From assembly GCA_023105745.1 (NCBI GenBank), contig JALGQZ010000002.1, positions 41,895,997 to 41,959,996 on the forward strand: a stretch of 64,000 nucleotides of DNA. The letters run 5' to 3'. This DNA comes from Austropuccinia psidii (Eukaryota; Basidiomycota; Pucciniomycetes; Pucciniales; Sphaerophragmiaceae). Below the pieces are notes generated by a model. It did not search any database, was not told the origin of the DNA, and saw nothing but the letters and a program-made list of their open reading frames with translations. The translations under genes were made by a program, and so were the position numbers. Positions 48,111 to 58,940 of this stretch are shown piece by piece (within the stretch, counting starts at the first letter, position 1; each line of letters starts with the position of its first letter).

Positions 48111-48850
48111 AATTCCAAGGGACAAACCAGATACAACATGTCCTAATGCTTTAAGTTCTTTAAATCCAAAATGACATTTTTCAAGGAGATCTTCATGTTT
48201 AATGATTGGATTTTTGTCAAAACTCTTGATAATCTGTACATGTGCTCCTCCCAAGTCTTTGAACAGATAATAATGTCATCAATGTAAATGATTAACCATC
48301 CCTCTGAGAGTTCTTCAGGGAAGATTTCATTCATCATTCTTTGGAAGTGTGAAGGTGCATTTTTGATACCAAAGGGCATCCTTAAGTATTCATACACTCC
48401 CCAATGAACAATAATTCTCAAGTATTCTCTTGCTCTTGGTGTTACCACATTTTGATGGAATCCTTTAAGGGCATCCATAGTGGTTATATACACTGCTTGA
48501 GATATTTGAGTAAGGGCAATTTGGATTTTTGGTATTGCGTATCTGTCTGGGACAGTGTAAGTGTTCAGAGCTCTAAAGTCCCCAACCATCCTGGATTTTC
48601 CATTATGCCACGCCACTATAACTGGTGTAGTTATTTCTACTTCCTCATTGTGGCCTACTTTTCTTATTACACCAAGGTCCAGAAGTTCTTTGATATGAAT
48701 TTCTAGAGCTTCTCTTGATTTTGGACTTGCTGGATAAGCAGGTCTTCTTAAGAGTGGTGGATAAGGTCTCTCAATGTTAGGAATGATGTCAACTTCATGA
48801 CCAGCAATTGCTCCCAGGGGTTCTTTGTCTGTAGCAAATGCTCCTCTGTG
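48111..48850 (-). pseudogene. A2 reverse transcriptase, one frameshift
   Basis: The 371-residue frame (48143-49258) contains PYPPLLRRPAYP, WHNGKSRMVGDFRALNTYTV, TTMDALKGFHQN, LRMPFGIKNAPSHFQRMM and [13 protein letters not shown] with an intact YIDD box. It shifts within MKISLKN at a T-run on the plus strand (48176-48182), where B1 has one more base. The thumb continues in the next frame ([20 protein letters not shown]). Confidence 0.92.
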
Positions 48851-49460
48851 GTCATACAAAAGGGAAGAAAGTTCATTTTCTTGTTTATCAGTCAGATGAA
48901 GGCTTATCTCAGCCTCATTTAACTGTTCAGACTTGAATTTTTCTAACTCTAAGTTGACTGGTGATACTTTGTTTACTGTAATTTGTCTTTTAAATGGTAA
49001 AAAGGCAAATTTCTGGCGCTTATTGTCCCCAATTTTGAAGTATCTGTCTTTGTTATTATGTAAATCTATTCCATACATGATTAAATAGTCATTTCTCAAT
49101 ATAAAATGGGTACTAGAGCAATTTTCCATAACAACAAATTCAACTGTGATCTTTAAATTCCCATTTATGTGTGGGAATATGACATTGGTCTCAAAGATTC
49201 CTAATGCTTTCATTGGGTTACTTGCACTGTTGAATTTTATACCATCAATTGGTAACAATTGGTCTTAAAAATTTGGTACACAAGTCTTAAGAAAAGATTT
49301 TCCAACACAAGAGCAGAAGGCTCCTGGGTCAAGTAAGAGTTTGGTGGGCTTGTTTTCAATCACCACTTCTGTTATACAGGAATTACCAGCTGTATAACCT
49401 TTCCCTCTGTTTGGTTTTGTCTTCATAAGTTGTGCATCTTGAACTTTTGATAAATCAACT
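48851..49460 (-). pseudogene. A2 protease and linker, two CAA to TAA stops
   Basis: The protease block reads LLLDPGAFCSCVGKSF (49310-49350), and the C-terminal region reads FVVMENCSSTHFILRNDYLI. Stops at 49460-49462 and 49265-49267 stand where A1 has CAA (Gln), so each is explained by one C to T change. A Glu/Leu-rich linker with SEQLNEAEISLHLTDKQENE leads into the RT. Confidence 0.87.
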
Positions 49461-49462
49461 TA

Positions 49463-51736
49463 ACCATTGCTCAATTGTGGTAAGTGGGAATAAGATTCCA
49501 TGATGTCAAAAGTGGCATTGATATTTTCTATATCTTTTGAAGATTCAGAAAATATGGATGACTTATCATCTGAATTGTCTTCAATTATGTCTTCTCTTTC
49601 AACATCTGGTCCCTTTTCAATGTCAATTTCATTGATTTTCCCCCTTTTTGGACATGTATTGGCTAAATGGGTGGTGATTTGGCAAATATGGCATTTTCTG
49701 ACTGTATCTGCAGATTTATATTTAATATTACTAGAATTTTCTTTGGGGTTTTTGTCCACAGAATCTTTCCAAGGTGTATTAAGCCTTGTTTTGAGATTCA
49801 CCCTACTAGAACCAATTTTGGTTCTGGTGGTTACTTCTTCTAGTATATTGATAATATCCTCTGCTGAAGATTGTTCAGTAGTCCTGCCTTTGACAGCATG
49901 CTCTAAGTCACTCCCACATTGTCTCAGAATTTTTCTATGGATCATAAATTCTGACATGTCAGGATATAATGCTGTTAATCTGTCCTTCTGTTGGCAAAAC
50001 CATGGTAAAGCTTTGTCTTTATCAGCATTAAATTTGGCAGATTCAAAGGCTGTTTCAACTTTAAACCTCCAAGCATCATTTGCCCATTTGTTGATGATTT
50101 GGGTTTTCCACCAAGTCCAACTCTGGTGTCCATGTGCTTGTCTTATTTTGATGTACCATCTGTGAGCTGATCTGGTAAACAAGGTGTTAAACCTGGCTGT
50201 TACCAATCTGTCTGGTAATTCAAAATCCTCTTTGATCATGTCAATACCTCTAATTAATTACATATGGTCATACTCTCCTTCACCACTGAAGTGAGGCCAT
50301 TCTTTAAGTTTTGGAACTTCTTTCAAGAGTGCTTGGCCCATTGATGGTTCCAAGTTATGAAAAGAAGTGGATAATTCATTTTTTAATTGTGAATTATCAG
50401 GATCCAATACTTGTGGATTTGAAATTCTTGTGCCCTCATTTTGATTTAGAGGTGTAGACATTCTTGGTAAGGTGTTCAGTATTTGTTCAATGTCATTCAT
50501 TTTACTGTTGCTACACCTTTGGGAATTTCTGTATTCATGTTGGAAGCTTTGTATTAAATTTATTACTTCAATTTTATACATGTCTTCTTTATGTGTAAGT
50601 TCTTGCCATAACTCTGTCTGTCTTGTATTATCAGCAGTGATTTGATTAAATTTCATTGATAATTTTGATACTTCTTCTTGTGAAGCATCAAAACACTTTT
50701 TCAAGGCAATGGTATATGTCTTTACTTCAGTAAATGAATTTGAAATGTCATCAAGGACTTTCTTGTTATCTGTTTTGATAATATTTATGGCTTGTTTAAT
50801 TCTTGTTTCAATTATTTCATCAATATTGAATTTAGAATATTTATCTGTTAATTCTTTAATAATGGCAGATTGTTCATTTATTTTATTGTTAGAAGAATTA
50901 TAATTGTTGGAATTTTTAATTGTTCTTAAACCTTTTTCAAAACACATAAGTGTTTCATTAATTTGGCACAGACTCAGGTTGTTTGTTTTAATGTTGTTAC
51001 AAATGGTTTCATTTTTATCAGAAAGATTTTTTTTCACGTCATTTATAGCATCATACAAATCTGGGATGGAATCAAATATATCAGAAATCATTTCTGGAAT
51101 CTTAGTCTGGCTTCCTCCTTCTTCTGTAATTCCATCATGGTTCTGGCCATCTGAAATACATTTTCCATGGCATCCTGCTGAATCTTTGGGATTCTGTAGC
51201 CCTGGCTGTAAGGGTTTGGGGCTGGTGCCTTCCCTTTGCCCTTGTTTGGAACTTGTGGCTGTTTTTTCACGTTGGAATTGCTGGTGCTGGCCACTGGGGC
51301 TGTCTTTGGAACTGGTTTGGGTGGTGGAGGGTTGTTTTTCCTCCATTCCAGTGTCAAAAGCATCATGTTTTTCTTCTCCATCAATGGATGCCATCCATTG
51401 AGCAATTTGCAAGTGTTGGGATGGCCCAGGAATTTTCTTACTGTCAGGTAAGAATTCATGCAATTCTTCCACAGGTCTGCAAGGTCTGGTACTCCTTGAA
51501 TTGAAGTGCATTGTTGTATGCACTGTGGCTGGCTTTGTATATTTCCACAGAGGCTTGTTGTGGCGGTGTCAGCTCTTTTTGAAGGTAAAATAGTATTATC
51601 AGCTTCAGAATGACCCAATTTAGTTGTTTGGAAGTCATCAACTGACCCTTTTCCTTCTGTACCTGGTTGGCCTCTGCCATAATCATGTCTATTACCTTTT
51701 TGGGAGCTGCTTGAGGGGTTGTAGCTGGCTCCTGAC
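49463..51736 (-). pseudogene. A2 Gag
   Basis: The second gag exon starts at 51736 and reads SQEPATTPQAAPKKVIDMI, then EYQT, where a one-base deletion (about 51485) shifts the frame to LADLWKNCMNSYLTVRKFLG and QGYRIPKIQQDAMENVFQMA. Next is a long Asn/Lys/Ile-rich coiled-coil-like region (50500-51080), then KLKEWPHFSGEGEYDHM followed by TAA (50258-50260). The capsid block (WYIKIRQAHGHQSWTWWK, 49900-50240) follows, then a complete zinc knuckle CHICQITTHLANTC and an acidic tail. The ATG at 51750 that seems to begin a 220-residue Gag lies inside the inferred intron and reads the wrong frame up to the deletion. Confidence 0.82.
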
Positions 51737-51801
51737 CTGGTTGAAGGCATAATTATGGTTTAAAAAGGCTTAAAATAGTATTTTTACGTCAAAAAACTTA
51801 C
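51737..51801 (-). other. Inferred intron in A2 gag
   Basis: The intron is 65 nt with donor GTAAGT and acceptor TCAACCAG. The upstream codon is left in phase 1, as in B1 (6651-6738). It joins the leader exon to the frame that A1 shows is the true Gag frame. Confidence 0.55.
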
Positions 51802-51999
51802 TATTGGCCAAATTCTTAGCTTTCTGAAGAGTATTACTTATGTCCAAGTTAATTAATTCTGAAGATATTTGTTCAGGTTGGTTATTTTGAGTCACAATAA
51901 CCGTACTATTATGATCAGAATTAACAGTACTGGCAGGGATAATGCTGGTTACTGTTGAGGCTGTTTCAATGTTTTCTTGTCTTACCACATTGTCAGACA
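51802..51999 (-). pseudogene. A2 gag leader exon
   Basis: This 198-nt exon follows acceptor ATTTTAG and ends at the donor GTAAGT. It encodes a Ser/Thr/Asn-rich peptide including NSDHNSTVIVTQNNQP and INLDISNTLQKAKNLAN. It has no in-frame ATG at its start, and the whole leader from the primer site to the exon (52000-52221) has no ATG in any frame. The start codon should therefore lie in the LTR or in an exon joined from there. I do not recognise the peptide. Confidence 0.55.
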
Positions 52000-52203
52000 C
52001 TAAAATTAATGAAAAAGCCAATTAATTAATTAAAAAACAGGGTTATTTCAAAAAAGAAATACAAATATAAGCCTCACTTATAATATGAAAAAAGGTTATT
52101 TTTTATGGATTTTTTGAATTATAAGTATTTTTTATATGTTTTTAAATTTTTCAATATAAGAAAAATATTTAAAAGGAGTAAAAAAATATGTCACAGGTAA
52201 AAT

Positions 52204-52221
52204 ATCACGGCTGGGCCCCCA
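52204..52221 (-). other. A2 primer-binding site
   Basis: TGGGGGCCCAGCCGTGAT on the minus strand is 2 bp from the 5' LTR. The pattern of TGG, discriminator, seven acceptor-stem bases, five T-stem bases and AT suits an 18-nt primer. The tRNA is not identified. Confidence 0.7.
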
Positions 52222-52223
52222 AA

Positions 52224-54048
52224 TGTAAGGTATGGATATGAAACTTTGATTAAAAATCAAGTACTTTCCCTGTCCTCAAAATTTGTATAAGGTAAAAATC
52301 AATTAAAAATAGTATGGAATATTATTTTTAAGAGAAAACACGCCAATTTTATTTTTTATAACTTTATTAGTATAAAACAATAATATTATAAAAATTTATT
52401 GTTTTACCAACAATAAAAATTTATCCAAAAAATACTTTACAAGAGATATTTTTAGGCTACAAAAGAAATTTCTTCAAGAGCAATTTCAATTGGAATTAAT
52501 TGAGCAAAGAACTGCAAGCAATTAATTGTAGAACAAAGTCTTTAAAAGAATATTAAAGAGAAAACACGCCCAAAAGTTACCAGAGTGAATTTGGAAACAA
52601 AGTGACAAAGTTTACAGTGATGAAAGATGCTTTAATTCACTTTTGGGGTGGTTCAGGGGTAAAAATAACTATAAGAGTTACAAACAATGATTATAATGTT
52701 TTTTTCACGTCGTTAAAAGGATTAAAATGATTTAAAAATGGTGGTTGGAATCTTTGATTGATTGGTTTAACAGTGTTTAAACTAATTAATAAAAGGAAAA
52801 GATTCTAACATGAAGAGAAAAGTGGGGCAAAGAAGACATTCTTTTATAGCCATCAATTCTCTTACTCCAAAAGTAAATTTTACTCTTGTCAGTCGTGAAA
52901 AACAGTCTGACAACATAAAAGCCAATTATGGCATCATTGAACCCTGGTTTAGACCAAAAAGGGCTGGTTTAAGCCATTTTTAGCCATTTTAGACCCTTAA
53001 ATCAGCCATTACTATAGCAATACCAGGCCTAGAGTCTTCAAAACACGTCAGAATGTGTGTAAGAGGCGTAGAAACCAGTTAAAACTGTTTTTACTATGGT
53101 TGTTGTATCTTAAGGGTAGTTTTACCCTCTTGGCAACAGCTAAAACTACCCCAGTTGGTATCAAAACCTCATCATCAATTGAGTCCACAGACCCTGTAAC
53201 TCAATTCCAGGCCAAAAGTGATGAACTTTTGCGTGAATTTTGACATCCCACGCCTGTCAGCAAGGATTTTGGGGGTCTAGCTCTCCCTTAGAGCAGGAGT
53301 TCCTTTTCCCCCCTAAATTTAATCTTTCCAATTTATTTTTCCTTTAATTCCTCATCATGTATTATACTTATAATTTACATATGTAATTCAATTCAATTGT
53401 ACAGTACAATACAGTAATAATTGACACCTCATATGTAAATCAAAGTTCACTTATGTAATACACACGCACATTTTGACATTTCAATTGAATTCAATTGAAA
53501 ATACTTCAATTCCTCATAACTTCCAAACTAAACACAACACCTCAATTTTAACACAAAAATTGATGGTTAACACCACATGTGGTGAGAATTAAATTAAGGT
53601 TTTTAGGATTTTCAACTTTTGTATTGAAAATACTAAAAACTTAATTTAAGCTTATTTAGAGTTGAGTTACAAGAATTTCACTCAGAGGTGACCCCACCTG
53701 TTTTTTTATGAGGAATCCAATGGTGAAATAATTTTTATGTGTTTATTTATTGGATAAAAAGTTATAATAATTTTTATTTAACTTTTTCCAAATTTATTTA
53801 TTTTTTCACAATTTTGTTAAAATTTTATTTTTACTTAATTTTTTCAAGTATATATGTAATTTTATACTTACAGAATTTAATGTATTTTTATTTTTAAGTT
53901 GTAATTAATTTTTTATTTTTAATATAATTTTATATTTATATTTTGATTTTTATTTTAATAATATAAATAAATTCATTTTATTTATATTAATATGTTATTT
54001 TTGTATTTGTGGTCTTTTGGGTATATGAAATTACCTCTAAGGCTCACA
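52224..54048 (-). repeat. A2 5' LTR (right in window)
   Basis: It is 1825 bp from TGTAAGGTATGG to GGCTCACA, very similar to the left copy. Confidence 0.95.
52841..52848 (-). promoter_or_regulatory. TATA box in A2 5' LTR
   Basis: TATAAAAG on the minus strand is conserved across family A LTRs and followed by a pyrimidine-rich stretch, a likely core promoter for the genomic RNA. Confidence 0.55.
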
Positions 54049-55933
54049 ATCATAATAGTAAAGAATTATTATAACTATGGCATAAAACTATTATATTCTT
54101 AAATAGATATAATAATATTATTTATATTATAAAGATATAATATAATTAAAATAAATATATTAATATATGATAGTTAATATATTTAAAGCTCTTTATTATT
54201 GTTACCAACAAATAATAAAGGGGTAAAAAATTGTTTTTAATAATAAAAACAATTAATAAAAATAATACTACTAATATTCAAGCTATATATTAATATAAAT
54301 ACTATTTATATTAATAAAATAATTATTACAACTAATGATGAAGAGAAATTGTTATAAAAGAGAAAATAACCTACTTGTAACACTTAATATGATAATTTTA
54401 ATTATTTTAGGCCAAAAAATGTAAATACAACTTATTTAAATTGTATTTACAAAATAAAATAAAAGAAATTACAAATATTCTGAAGTTTATGTGGAAAATA
54501 GGATTTGTAGAGAAAGATAGAAAAAACAATTAAACAAATAGAGCAATCAAGTCAAAATTGATGATTATAATAAGGATTACCTTTTATCTTTGATAATATA
54601 AATTACTTATATATAAAGAATAAATATTTTAACTTTTGATTTAGTGTTTCATTGTTTTTTATGCTTCTGAGGGGAAAATATAGTAAAAAGGGCTCTATTT
54701 ATAGTAAATTACTCTCTTCTAGAGTCCAGCAGGCTTCTAGTAGACGTGTACTGATGGTATCCAGTGGAATTGATCAGTATTTTAAGGTTTAGTGATTATT
54801 ACATCATAATTAAACCATCTTATCTCATTATTATGCCATTATTTAGAGTTATCACTATAACTCTAGGTTTTATGACATCATAGGCTTGAAAAAAGCCTAA
54901 GATTGGTGGATTTTATTAGTATTAATCATAATATAATAGCATTCACCAGTTGTATCACTTATATAACTGTTAAACTTAAATTAAGATTACAGTGAGTGGT
55001 CATAAATGATCAATTTTAAGCTTAAATTTGGTTATTAATAGCTTTCATTTTGTACATGCTAAAGTCATTCAGAGAGCTAAATCTGGTATCTTGGCATGTC
55101 TGTATTAAATTTCCAAGATCATTTTATTAAATCATCAAAACTCTAGTTTTGATGATTTTTCTTGTACCTCATCTTTTCTGTCAAAATTCAATATTTTAAG
55201 CTTCAGACCATGATTTCACGGGGTTGTACCTTGAATATTTTGATAACAAATACATACTTCTTCACATATGAGCTAGTAAAACCTGAATATGCACTTTACT
55301 TTAAGTTTGGACCACTTTCACAACAAAGTGGTCAACAGCTCTAGCAATTTTGTTCAATCAACCCTTACAAGTTATAACCTTGTTTATAGCCTGTCAAATA
55401 AAGTTCATATCTGTCGTTTTACATGAATTACATGTTAACTTTATTTTTGGCTTGACTCTCTATCATGTATATTTCAGGAGATATTAGCTAAAAACCATGA
55501 ATGTATGCACTAACCAAAAAAATGCATATATTCAGCTTAATTCCTTAAGTATTAACTTTAGAGAAATGACATAAAATTGTTTTATGTTTGGTTTCTAATG
55601 GGAGATCTAATGGTGCAATTTCTTTTACAGTTTGTTTCATTTTTTTGTGAGATAAAAAATAATTTATGTCTTTTTATGGCATTTTTAGCTTAATACTCAT
55701 TAGTTATTGACTTTACAGATATGCCATAAAGATGATATATTTGTGTTTTATCATGAAGAATCCAATAGTGTAATCTGTTTCACATTTTCATTCATAATAT
55801 TTTAATTTAATTCAGAATTTATTCTTTTTTATGGTCTTTTTACTTATTTTAAGATAATTATTTGAAGGAATAATTATTGTAAAGTTTTTCTTGTGACCTT
55901 TTTGGATATCTAGTCATATCTGAAAGGCTCACA

Positions 55934-56240
55934 ATTCCTGATGCCATTAACGCCATTTATGGAATTGTTAAGGCGGTTCACACCATTGTTAAGGTCATTG
56001 ATGGAATTTCCAATGCCACTCATGGCTTTAGCGATCCCATTTATGGAATTGTCAAGGCCATAAATGCAATTTTTAATGCCATAAGTGGCCATAACAGTGG
56101 CATTAATGGCATTTTCAATTTGATTTATGGAATTTTTAATTCTATAAATGACATTTTTAAGGCCATTCATGGCATTGTTAAGGCCGTTCATGCCATTCTT
56201 GAGGCCATTTATGGCGTTGTAAATGCCATAAAATCCCATT
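55934..56240. repeat. 21-bp minisatellite in TX
   Basis: Variants of ATTGTTAAGGCCATTCATGGC repeat in near 21-bp steps, with many half units. Because 21 is a multiple of three, the minus strand is open as a seven-residue repeat (NAMNGLKN type). No ATG-led conserved domain is seen, so a protein is not called. Confidence 0.75.
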
Positions 56241-56851
56241 CATGGAATTTTTAATTTTATTTAAGGAAATTTTGTAATTTCATTTATGCCAATGTTATGG
56301 CAAAAAATGGCATCTACATGTCATTATTGATGCCATTTATGGCACTTTTAATGCCAAAAATGAAATTTTCAACTTCCACTAATGTCATAAATTACATTTT
56401 TAATTAAATTGATGTCAGAAATGGAATTTTCAATTTAATTAAAAACATGAACAAAAAACAAAAAAAGAACTTTGTGGGCCTACAATTGTCCTGGAATAAA
56501 ATCTCAAAATTTTGGGTTTCTGGTTTTTTATTCTCAAGCTTTTTCCATTCATTTTAAAAATAAAAATTTGGAAATTCATAAGTGGGAACATTTTTAATGA
56601 GCTTTATCAAAAAAAGCCATTTTCCCAAATTGGCCAAAATAGAGAAATTGGGAAAAAAAATTGAAAAAAATTGGGGACCTTCACATCCCATGTCAAAAAA
56701 AATTGGCAAAAAAAATTTAAAACTTCTCAAAACTGAGCCTGAGCAATTTTTTTAAAAAAATAAGTCACTTACATTTTCAACCCATAAATTGTTAAAAACA
56801 TGTAATTTTATGGTAAAAACATGTAAGGGCTCAGGTTTTTTACAAGCACCC
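56241..56851. other. Right part of TX, non-coding
   Basis: The sequence has diverged minisatellite units at first, then unique AT-rich sequence, then GTTAAAAACATGTAA and GGTAAAAACATGTAAGG near the inverted end, matching a motif near the left end (43810-43835). No gene. Confidence 0.6.
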
Positions 56852-57085
56852 TAAATAACTTATATAGTTAATAAATTAATTATCCAGTTTATTAATCAAT
56901 TATAAAATTCACCTATTAATAGATTCATTATAAAATTAATAAATCACTTAAAAAATTAGTAAGTTAATAGTTTTATAGCTTACTAATTATAAAAGTCATA
57001 TATTCATGATAAAATCAAGAAATTAATTATACAATTAATAAAATAACTTCAAACCTGATAAATTAATTATAAAATCAAATTCAGA
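56852..57085. repeat. AT-rich degenerate array, right part
   Basis: It has the same AATTAATTATAAAATT pattern as 42720-43716. Confidence 0.65.
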
Positions 57086-58368
57086 TTTTTCTAAATTACC
57101 TATTCAAAAGCTATTACTACTTCAGCTTTGGGATCTACTTGTTTATAGTTATTAAATGCTTTGAATATCTGAAATATTTATTGTAATTAGAGTGTGTGGT
57201 GATCTACTCTTGGTCAGAAATTCCAATATGCATATTATTTGCACCATACATTGGAAAGACTATAGGCTTTACCAATCTCACTATTCAAGCTTTCAGCCAC
57301 ATTTAGGTGATGGGGCACATATGTAGGAACATTTTTTGTGGATTGACAACTTTCAGCACACATGAATACAGCACCAAACTCTCATTTATTGGTCTTTAAA
57401 ATATTAATCAAAGACACTATAATCTCTATCTATATGAATGGCCAAAAAGTTAGATACAGCCCCAGAATGAAGTGCAGTATACCATAGATGTTATAAGTAC
57501 CAAAAATCTGGAAATAGCTATGAATCATGGACTTATTTTGGTCATAAGCCTTGCTGAATGAGGGAATTTTAGTATTGGTTTCTCATAAGACCCAGAGCCA
57601 AGATTTTCCTTCCATGCATGACCAAAATCTAATACCAACGCCTTTGAGAAATCTTATTTGAGTGGCACTGTTTCATTGAAATCATCAACAGAGAGGAAGA
57701 AAATGGTATCTAGTATTCTACATATATACTTGTTATTATGCCTCTATATAGACTCACCATCTTCTTGTGTTAAGAAAGAAATTTTGATATTTGCATTAAT
57801 AATAAAGCTCCCTTGAATGAGCTAGTACGCCAATAATCAGAACATACCATTAAGCCTATAACTCCTGCTGCACAGAAAGCTTCTAAGATGCCATAGAAAA
57901 TTGAGTTTATTCCAAGATTTTTATGACATGAGAGAAGGCATTTGATAGCTTTCTTGTGTACTACAGGAAAGGAACCCTTTCCTTTTGGCTTTGCACTTAA
58001 AATTTGGTATTTTCTCAAACCATGTTGTAGAAATCATCAGGTGAATGACTGTATCCATCATTTCCACCAAATTCCTGAATGGTCTGCTATTTGAGCTTAG
58101 TTCCTCCTAGGTCATTTTTCCTATGTGGTTCTTTTATTTACTGTGGAAAGACGCAAGTTATTCAATTTCTTCTTTCTCCAGTGCTAACTGTACATTTGTA
58201 TTTTTTTTGGCACAATCACATCATGAAGAACAAAGCCAATAGCTTCAAAAAAACCATTATCCCAGACATTATCAATTCCTGGTGTTGGAAAAATGATATT
58301 CCAGAGTATGTTGAAAAATGTATGGTCTTGTTTTGAAATATGGTGGGGTAGTTGGTCCATATCTTTGA
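57086..58368 (-). other. Unassigned, possibly 3' remainder of COP1
   Basis: Minus-strand open pieces such as 57770-58018 (containing SYWR-like and Cys-rich sequence) lie where copia RNase H should be, downstream of the RT remnant, but I could not align them to RNase H motifs. No 3' LTR of COP1 was found. It may be eroded copia or unrelated. Confidence 0.3.
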
Positions 58369-58905
58369 TTAATTGTAAGCTCCAAACACCTTTTTTAATT
58401 TTCCTTCTATTTCTTTCTTTAATCCAGTAAGATTGTTACCAAAGATTCCCACGTTTTCCACATGAAGAAAAAGCCAAATGAGTTTCTTAATTTTCAAGTA
58501 AAATGGGCGATAGTTGCCTTTTGAGATGATAAATACAAGTTTTACTAACCACCTCAAAGGATAGTGATTCCATGCCAGAGATTCCTTTTTGAGGGTATGA
58601 ATGGCTTTCTTAAGTTTGAAATAAATTCTCCTTTTTTCCCTGTTAAGGCATTGAAGAATCATTAAATATAAGTTCTCTTCTAATGAAGTATTAGTTAAAG
58701 CTGTCTTAATGTCAAGTTTTCAAATTATACATTAATGGAAACTGCATAGGACACTAATTTCCTAAGGGAGTTTAATCAACAATTAGGTACAAAAGTCCTT
58801 TGATAGTCCCTCCCTTGTGTTTTTGAAAACCTTTGGGAACAGAGTCAGGCCTTATGCTCAATTCTTTAGTTGTGTTTTTTCTTTTTAGCTTTGAACTTCC
58901 AAGTG
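58369..58905 (-). pseudogene. COP1: Ty1/copia reverse transcriptase remnant
   Basis: Across shifted minus-strand frames one reads an RVT_2-type RT: FSKTQGRDYQRTFVP, LNSLRKLVSYAVSI, LDIKTALTNTSLEENLYLM, KLKKAIHTLKKESLAWN (the copia YGLKQ..AW block) and IWLFLHVENVGIFG. The catalytic box, normally HVDD, reads HVEN, so both Asp are changed. The RT begins only about 15 bp from the primer site, so gag, protease and integrase have been deleted. Confidence 0.75.
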
Positions 58906-58920
58906 GTACCTACAAGTTGA

Positions 58921-58938
58921 AATCATATCCAGGCCCCA
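58921..58938 (-). other. COP1 primer-binding site
   Basis: TGGGGCCTGGATATGATT on the minus strand lies 2 bp from the LTR. The first part resembles the family A and B sites. Confidence 0.5.
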
Positions 58939-58940
58939 AA

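Larger units (their letters stand above)
43971..54048 (-). mobile_element. A2: Ty3/gypsy element, family A, youngest copy
   Basis: LTRs at 43971-45805 and 52224-54048 flank a complete internal region. The 5-bp duplication ATCAT is perfect (43966-43970 and 54049-54053). The first 155 or so aligned LTR bases show about five differences. The coding region has few breaks: one-base deletions in or near short repeats (about 47595, 48180 and 51485) and stops at 49265, 49460 and 50258. It inserted in solo LTR sB1. It cannot make a full Gag-Pol as written, but it is the closest to intact in the window. Confidence 0.96.
43868..55933 (-). mobile_element. sB1: solo LTR of family B, split by A2
   Basis: The left piece (43868-43970) begins TGTAAGGTTTGAC, and the right piece (54049-55933) ends GGCTCACA. 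Joined at the ATCAT duplication of A2 they make an LTR of about 1.98 kb that matches the B1 3' LTR in reverse orientation, including the bases across the break. Flanks ATTTC and ATTCC are a target duplication with one change. Internal family B sequence is absent. Confidence 0.9.
43717..56851. mobile_element. TX: non-autonomous element with inverted ends
   Basis: The left end GGGTGTTTGTAAAAAC and the complement of the right end GGGTGCTTGTAAAAAAC match with one substitution and one indel, and similarity continues for about 24 bp. Eight-base flanks TAAATAAA (43709-43716) and TAAATAAC (56852-56859) agree at 7 of 8, as for hAT-type insertions, though the AT-rich context makes chance matches possible. 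Removing sB1 and A2 leaves about 1.1 kb: 43717-43867 plus 55934-56851. That sequence holds a minisatellite, GTAAAAACATGTAA motifs near both ends and no transposase. Confidence 0.6.

Noticed and set aside
49500..51401. Long plus-strand frames of 221 and 165 residues over A2 gag
   Set aside because: These too are antisense shadows; the minus strand carries the zinc knuckle and capsid motifs.
55910..56239. 109-residue Asn/Gly-rich repeat protein
   Set aside because: It is a by-product of a 21-bp minisatellite in a non-autonomous element.
58079..58336. Plus-strand frame of 85 residues
   Set aside because: It is antisense to the COP1 region and lacks any motif.
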